Positions 60,594-64,000 of a stretch of DNA of 64,000 bases are shown piece after piece. Made by a program: the position numbers and the translations under genes. Numbering within the stretch: position 1 is the stretch's first letter; every line of letters begins with the position of its first letter. Source of the stretch: Oscillospiraceae bacterium (GTDB lineage Bacteria; Bacillota; Clostridia; Oscillospirales; Ruminococcaceae); contig JAFQIY010000069.1 in NCBI GenBank assembly GCA_017415165.1, forward strand, positions 124,001 to 188,000, in the 5' to 3' direction. The notes under the pieces are model-generated. The model was not told where the DNA came from, searched no databases, and was given only the letters and a program-made list of their open reading frames with translations.

Positions 60594-62462
60594 TTACGGA
60601 GTAACAGTTGTTTCTTCGGCAGCTGAACTTTCAGAAGGCGCTGTTGTTTCCGCTGTTTCAGCTTCTGCCGCTTCATCGGGAGCAGAGGTTTCGGCAGCCG
60701 ATGTTTCCTCATCGGAAACAGTGGTTTCAGCCGCCTTGGTTGCGGTTTTCAATTCCTTCATTTTTTCAGCATAGCTTTTATACTTCTTTTTGGTTGTTTT
60801 CTCAGTAACCTTTTCGGAAGCTTCAGGAGCAGTAGTTTCTTCTGTTATTTCAGTTTCTTCCGTTTCCTCTGTTTCAGAAGCTTCTTCTGTTTCCTCTGTT
60901 TCTTCCGTTTCAGAAATTTCCTCGGTAAGTGTTGTTTCGTTGGACATAATTGCTTCCCAGTCAACACCCTCAGCATTATAATTAAGGTATGCTTCTGAAA
61001 AATCAAAATCCTCTATTGACTCGCCGTCACGGAGACGTCTTGCGAAAACAACAAAACGCGAATCCGAAAACTCATTTGAACAGGTTGAGAGACAAAGCAG
61101 CTTGTCACCGTATTGAACATCAACAGGAGATACAATCTGATTACGCTTCTGAACTTCATTTATATACCAGTTGAAGGTTTCTTCATCATTAAGTGTCTCT
61201 ATGTAGTCGTGATAATGGAAAACGATACCGCTGCTATGCTGTTCAGGTCTTACGTGAGTTACAAAGTAACCGTAAATCACATACTCCCCTGTTTCAAACT
61301 CAGGGCTGAACTTGATAACGGGATTTTCCTGATAGAATTCAACATTCTGCTTATAATCCTTCAGATTGCCGAACATTGTACCGTCTTCCTGATTATGTCC
61401 GTAAAAAACGATGTTCGGAGATATATATTCCTCGCTTACGGTACAGCGGTAATCAAGGAACACCGTTCCTGCCTTGTTTGTACCGCCGTAATAGTTATGG
61501 TCGAGATAATAATCATTGTCATCGCCCTGCATTATAGGCTCATAAATGTCGCATCCGTCCACTTCAAGGTAGCCGATATAATCCTCATTGATGCTTTTGA
61601 AATGTTCTGCAACATTGAAATTGTGCTCGGCAATTTCTTCCTCGGTAGGAGCAATCGTAATAATATTTCCCTCGCTGTCAACCGTCGTTGCAACGGTCGT
61701 TGTGATAATGCTCTGGTTTTCCTTTTTCTCCTCAACCGCTTCTTCGGACTGTATAAGCGTGCTGACAAGCATTACACCTGCTCCGACAAAAACAATTACC
61801 GCAGCAAGGAAAATAATTTTTCTGATTATTTCACCTATGCTGTCGCCTTTCCAAGGAAAAAGACCTTTCAGAAATCTTTTCAGAAACTTATCATTTACAT
61901 CTTCCGGCATTTCTTCGGCAGCCTCCTCAGGCTTTTCTGCTTTTTCATTTTCCTCAGCAGGTTCAACTGTTTCTTCTTTTTCAGCTTCATCTGCTGCTGA
62001 ATTATCCTCAGGCTGTTCAGTTTCATCAGGAGTTTCAGTCTGCGCTTCGGAAACAAGCGCCGCAGCTTCCGCTTCCGTCATTTCCTCAGAATCTATATTG
62101 TCTTTCCAAAGGGAAGCTTCACCGAGTATTGCCTCCTCGACCATCGCCTCTATATTTTCTTCCTTTTTCAGAATAAAATCCGCATTTTCGGATTCTGAAG
62201 TATCAATTTCCAGTATTTCCTCGGGAATTTCCTCGTCCTCATCTGCGACATCTTCCAGAAATATCTCCTCGGTAACTTCATCGGAATTTTCTTCAGCAAT
62301 TCCGTCCTGTTCTTCAACTGAGTTCACATCGTTAATATCAGTTTCAGCAATAAACTCCTCCTCGGGGAGTACTTCATCATTGCCCTTTTTTTCATTTACG
62401 GCATTATCATATTCCTCAAGGATATCGTCTACTGTATATTTTTTTTCTTCATTATTGGGCAT
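60594..62462 (-). CDS. Class B sortase with long acidic N- and C-terminal tails, array member 2
   Basis: 622 residues, about twice the usual length. Residues 1-190 are a very acidic cytoplasmic region (EEEFIAETDINDVNSVEE, AAALVSEAQTETPDETEQ); a basic patch (about 192-215) and membrane segment (about 215-238) follow. The catalytic domain (about 285-500) has His356 (FYGHNQ), Cys461 (LSTCS) and Arg469. The last 115 residues are an outside tail of EETEE and Ala/Thr/Glu repeats with a KKKYKSYAEKMKELK island. All three catalytic residues are intact. The long tails are not typical for SrtB. The ATG follows AGAGGT. Confidence 0.9.
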   Translation of the reverse strand: MPNNEEKKYTVDDILEEYDNAVNEKKGNDEVLPEEEFIAETDINDVNSVEEQDGIAEENSDEVTEEIFLEDVADEDEEIPEEILEIDTSESENADFILKKEENIEAMVEEAILGEASLWKDNIDSEEMTEAEAAALVSEAQTETPDETEQPEDNSAADEAEKEETVEPAEENEKAEKPEEAAEEMPEDVNDKFLKRFLKGLFPWKGDSIGEIIRKIIFLAAVIVFVGAGVMLVSTLIQSEEAVEEKKENQSIITTTVATTVDSEGNIITIAPTEEEIAEHNFNVAEHFKSINEDYIGYLEVDGCDIYEPIMQGDDNDYYLDHNYYGGTNKAGTVFLDYRCTVSEEYISPNIVFYGHNQEDGTMFGNLKDYKQNVEFYQENPVIKFSPEFETGEYVIYGYFVTHVRPEQHSSGIVFHYHDYIETLNDEETFNWYINEVQKRNQIVSPVDVQYGDKLLCLSTCSNEFSDSRFVVFARRLRDGESIEDFDFSEAYLNYNAEGVDWEAIMSNETTLTEEISETEETEETEEASETEETEETEITEETTAPEASEKVTEKTTKKKYKSYAEKMKELKTATKAAETTVSDEETSAAETSAPDEAAEAETAETTAPSESSAAEETTVTP

Positions 62463-62476
62463 AAGTAAAATACCTC

Positions 62477-63466
62477 TTACTGGTTATATATAAAATTATA
62501 ATCAGGCTCAAGCATATCGGAATTGATTTCCGCAAGAGAAACATTAACCTCAGGACTTTCGCCGTCACGGACACGTCTGCCGATTACAACAAAACGTGAT
62601 GGTTCAAATTCGTTTGAACAGGTTGAAAGTGTAATGAACTTATCATCCTCATTAAAGTCAACACCTGTATTTACAGCTGTTCTTGCAAGGAGATTTTCTT
62701 CAAAGGCTGAAAAGCTCTTTTTCTTTGTAAAGTTCACATAGTTGTGATAATCCCAGATAAGACCGTCTCTTGTCTGATAAGGCTCAACCTCGATAACGAA
62801 CATTCCTATGATTTTGTATGTATATTCCTCATAGAGATTACTGAATGTAAATGTGGGATTTTCAAGATAGAAGTCAAAGTTCTTGGTGCTGTCCTTTTTG
62901 ATTTTATATTTTTTCAGAGTACCGAACATTGTTCCGTCAGCCTGATTGTGACCGTAGATAATGAGGTTGTCCGACTGATTATCGTTATAGTCATTGGCAA
63001 TACATCTGAAATCAATATAAAGCTGACCTGCAATATTATAATTGCCGTCAAAATCCTTATCAAGATAATAATCGTTATTGTCGGTCTGAACAATAACATT
63101 GTCGATATTGGTATTCGGAACAGTAATCCAGCCTGCCGTATCGGGGTTGTCCTCAACAAAGCCCTTCATACTCTCCAGAAGCACCAGCGGAGGCGGCTCG
63201 GTTTCAACGGGAGTCGTGTCGGAAGGAGCTGTTGTTTCCGTTGTTGTTGCAGGAGTAATAACAGTTGCAGCAGAGGTATGCTTGTTACGCATATCATCAA
63301 TATCACTCTGATTTTTCGCCTGCTGAACAAAATACCACGCAAGGATTGCAAGTGATGCAATCAGCACCACACAGCAAACCAATGTTATAATTTTTCTTGC
63401 AAGCTCAACCTTTGAATCGCCCCTGCGCGGAAGAAGCTTGTCTATAATGCTTGTATTTTTCGCCAT
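62477..63466 (-). CDS. Class B sortase, array member 3
   Basis: 329 residues. Short N-terminus with RRGDSKVELARK, a membrane segment (about 25-48), a Thr/Pro-rich stalk (about 64-92, TPATTTETTAPSD), and a catalytic domain with His173 (IYGHNQ), Cys283 (TLSTCS) and Arg291 (EPSR). The ATG follows GAGGTTT by 7-8 bases, and 12 bases separate it from the upstream sortase stop. Closely related to member 4 in the ending SNEFEPSRFVV. Confidence 0.92.
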   Translation of the reverse strand: MAKNTSIIDKLLPRRGDSKVELARKIITLVCCVVLIASLAILAWYFVQQAKNQSDIDDMRNKHTSAATVITPATTTETTAPSDTTPVETEPPPLVLLESMKGFVEDNPDTAGWITVPNTNIDNVIVQTDNNDYYLDKDFDGNYNIAGQLYIDFRCIANDYNDNQSDNLIIYGHNQADGTMFGTLKKYKIKKDSTKNFDFYLENPTFTFSNLYEEYTYKIIGMFVIEVEPYQTRDGLIWDYHNYVNFTKKKSFSAFEENLLARTAVNTGVDFNEDDKFITLSTCSNEFEPSRFVVIGRRVRDGESPEVNVSLAEINSDMLEPDYNFIYNQ

Positions 63467-63478
63467 AAATAAACCTCA

Positions 63479-64000
63479 TTACTTATAAATTACGTCCCAG
63501 TCAGGCTCTTTCGCCTCAGTGTTAAGGTAAGCCAGTGAAACATCAACCTCAGAGTTCTCCCCCTCTCTGACTTTTCTTGCAAAAACGACAAATCTTGAAG
63601 GTTCAAATTCATTTGAGCAAGTAGAAAGTGTAAGGAACTCGTCGCCGTACTGCACGTCCACAGGCGTAATAATCTGTGTTCGTAGCATTATATTATCAAT
63701 AAAGCTGTTGTATTCCGATTTATCCTTGAAATTCAGTTCATTATGATAATCGAAGATTACGCCGTCCGCTGTCTGTGATTCGAGAACGGGAGTTACGAAG
63801 TACGCAAATATCTTATATGTGTCAGCCTTATAGTTGGAGCTGAACTGAATTACAGGATGCTCTGAATAATATGTCAGATTTTTCTTATAGTTGGCAAGGT
63901 CACCGAACATTGACTTATCCTTCTGATTGTGACCGTACAGGATAAGATTGTCGGAGCGCTCACGGGCACTGATTTTGTTGCGTCTGTCCATAAAGACAGT
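63479..64000 (-). CDS. Class B sortase, array member 4 (5' end outside window)
   Basis: 174 codons of the catalytic part are visible; the N-terminus and membrane anchor are beyond 64000. The catalytic His is in ILYGHNQKDKSMFG, the Cys in TLSTCSNEFEPSRFVVFA with the Arg eight residues later. Domain features match members 2 and 3. The frame continues past the window edge without a stop, so more sortase or substrate genes may lie upstream. Confidence 0.9.
   Translation of the reverse strand, partial: TVFMDRRNKISARERSDNLILYGHNQKDKSMFGDLANYKKNLTYYSEHPVIQFSSNYKADTYKIFAYFVTPVLESQTADGVIFDYHNELNFKDKSEYNSFIDNIMLRTQIITPVDVQYGDEFLTLSTCSNEFEPSRFVVFARKVREGENSEVDVSLAYLNTEAKEPDWDVIYK

Noticed and set aside
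61113-62493. Long plus-strand frames over sortase 2
   Set aside because: Ser-rich translations of the reverse complement of the Glu-rich tails; no start signals.

Overview
The window looks like chromosome of an anaerobic, low-to-moderate GC Clostridia, most likely a Ruminococcus-like member of the Oscillospiraceae. Supporting signs are strong AGGAGG-type ribosome binding sites, sigma-A promoters close to TTGACA-17-TATAAT, indolepyruvate:ferredoxin oxidoreductase, the redox regulator Rex, the gene order SRP RNA - dnaX - ybaB - recR, intracellular glycosidases and several class B sortases. The genus is inferred from gene content and is not proven. No phage, transposase, CRISPR array or rRNA operon was seen.

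Layout. 1-5367 (minus): 5' part of rpoB with its own consensus promoter, then comM and an alpha/beta hydrolase. 5665-21482 (mostly plus): phosphoglucomutase, a membrane protein, two GNAT acetyltransferases, a DegV protein, the iorA-iorB-paaK-ACT cluster for aryl-pyruvates and aryl-acetates, an AT-rich P-loop kinase, and an acn...icd-rex cluster (oxidative branch from citrate to 2-oxoglutarate) enclosing four small or medium, mostly membrane, proteins. 21518-27415 (minus): ECF sigma and anti-sigma pair, a TIM-barrel glycosidase with a LacI/CcpA-type operator, an AT-rich patch with an immunity-like gene and a duplicated terminator, ychF and a small membrane protein. 27701-29401 (plus): a GH13 enzyme. 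29435-34423 (minus): a four-helix-bundle protein beside AT-rich inverted repeats, two tRNA-Gln genes, recR, ybaB, dnaX, a TPR protein and the 4.5S-type SRP RNA. 34607-37447 (plus): two unknown proteins and shikimate kinase. 37493-46590 (minus): ppa, a GT2 glycosyltransferase, glmS, then a long operon ACT-hom-thrB-GNAT-tsaE-tsaB-rpiB-upp. 46757-52591 (minus): a LacI-controlled sugar ABC importer without an ATPase, then trpS. 52733-56079 (plus): MOP-type flippase, mazG, HU, rqcP and a DUF3006-like protein. 56121-64000 (minus): a zinc-ribbon protein, pyrimidine-nucleoside phosphorylase, a SpoIID-like protein and four consecutive class B sortases, the last cut by the window end.

How it fits together. 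The organism appears to import oligosaccharides and process them in the cytoplasm (GH13, TIM-barrel glycosidase, PgcA), to exchange aryl-pyruvates and aryl-acetyl-CoA through ferredoxin, and to make 2-oxoglutarate by Acn and Icd. The most unusual locus is the sortase array: four divergent SrtB-like enzymes in tandem with no recognisable sorting-signal substrate nearby, one carrying long acidic tails on both sides of the membrane, followed by a SpoIID-like cell-wall protein. Secondary points of interest are a recurring intergenic hairpin element (14520-14568 and 31178-31248), a cluster of LacI operators, and the duplicated-terminator immunity patch.
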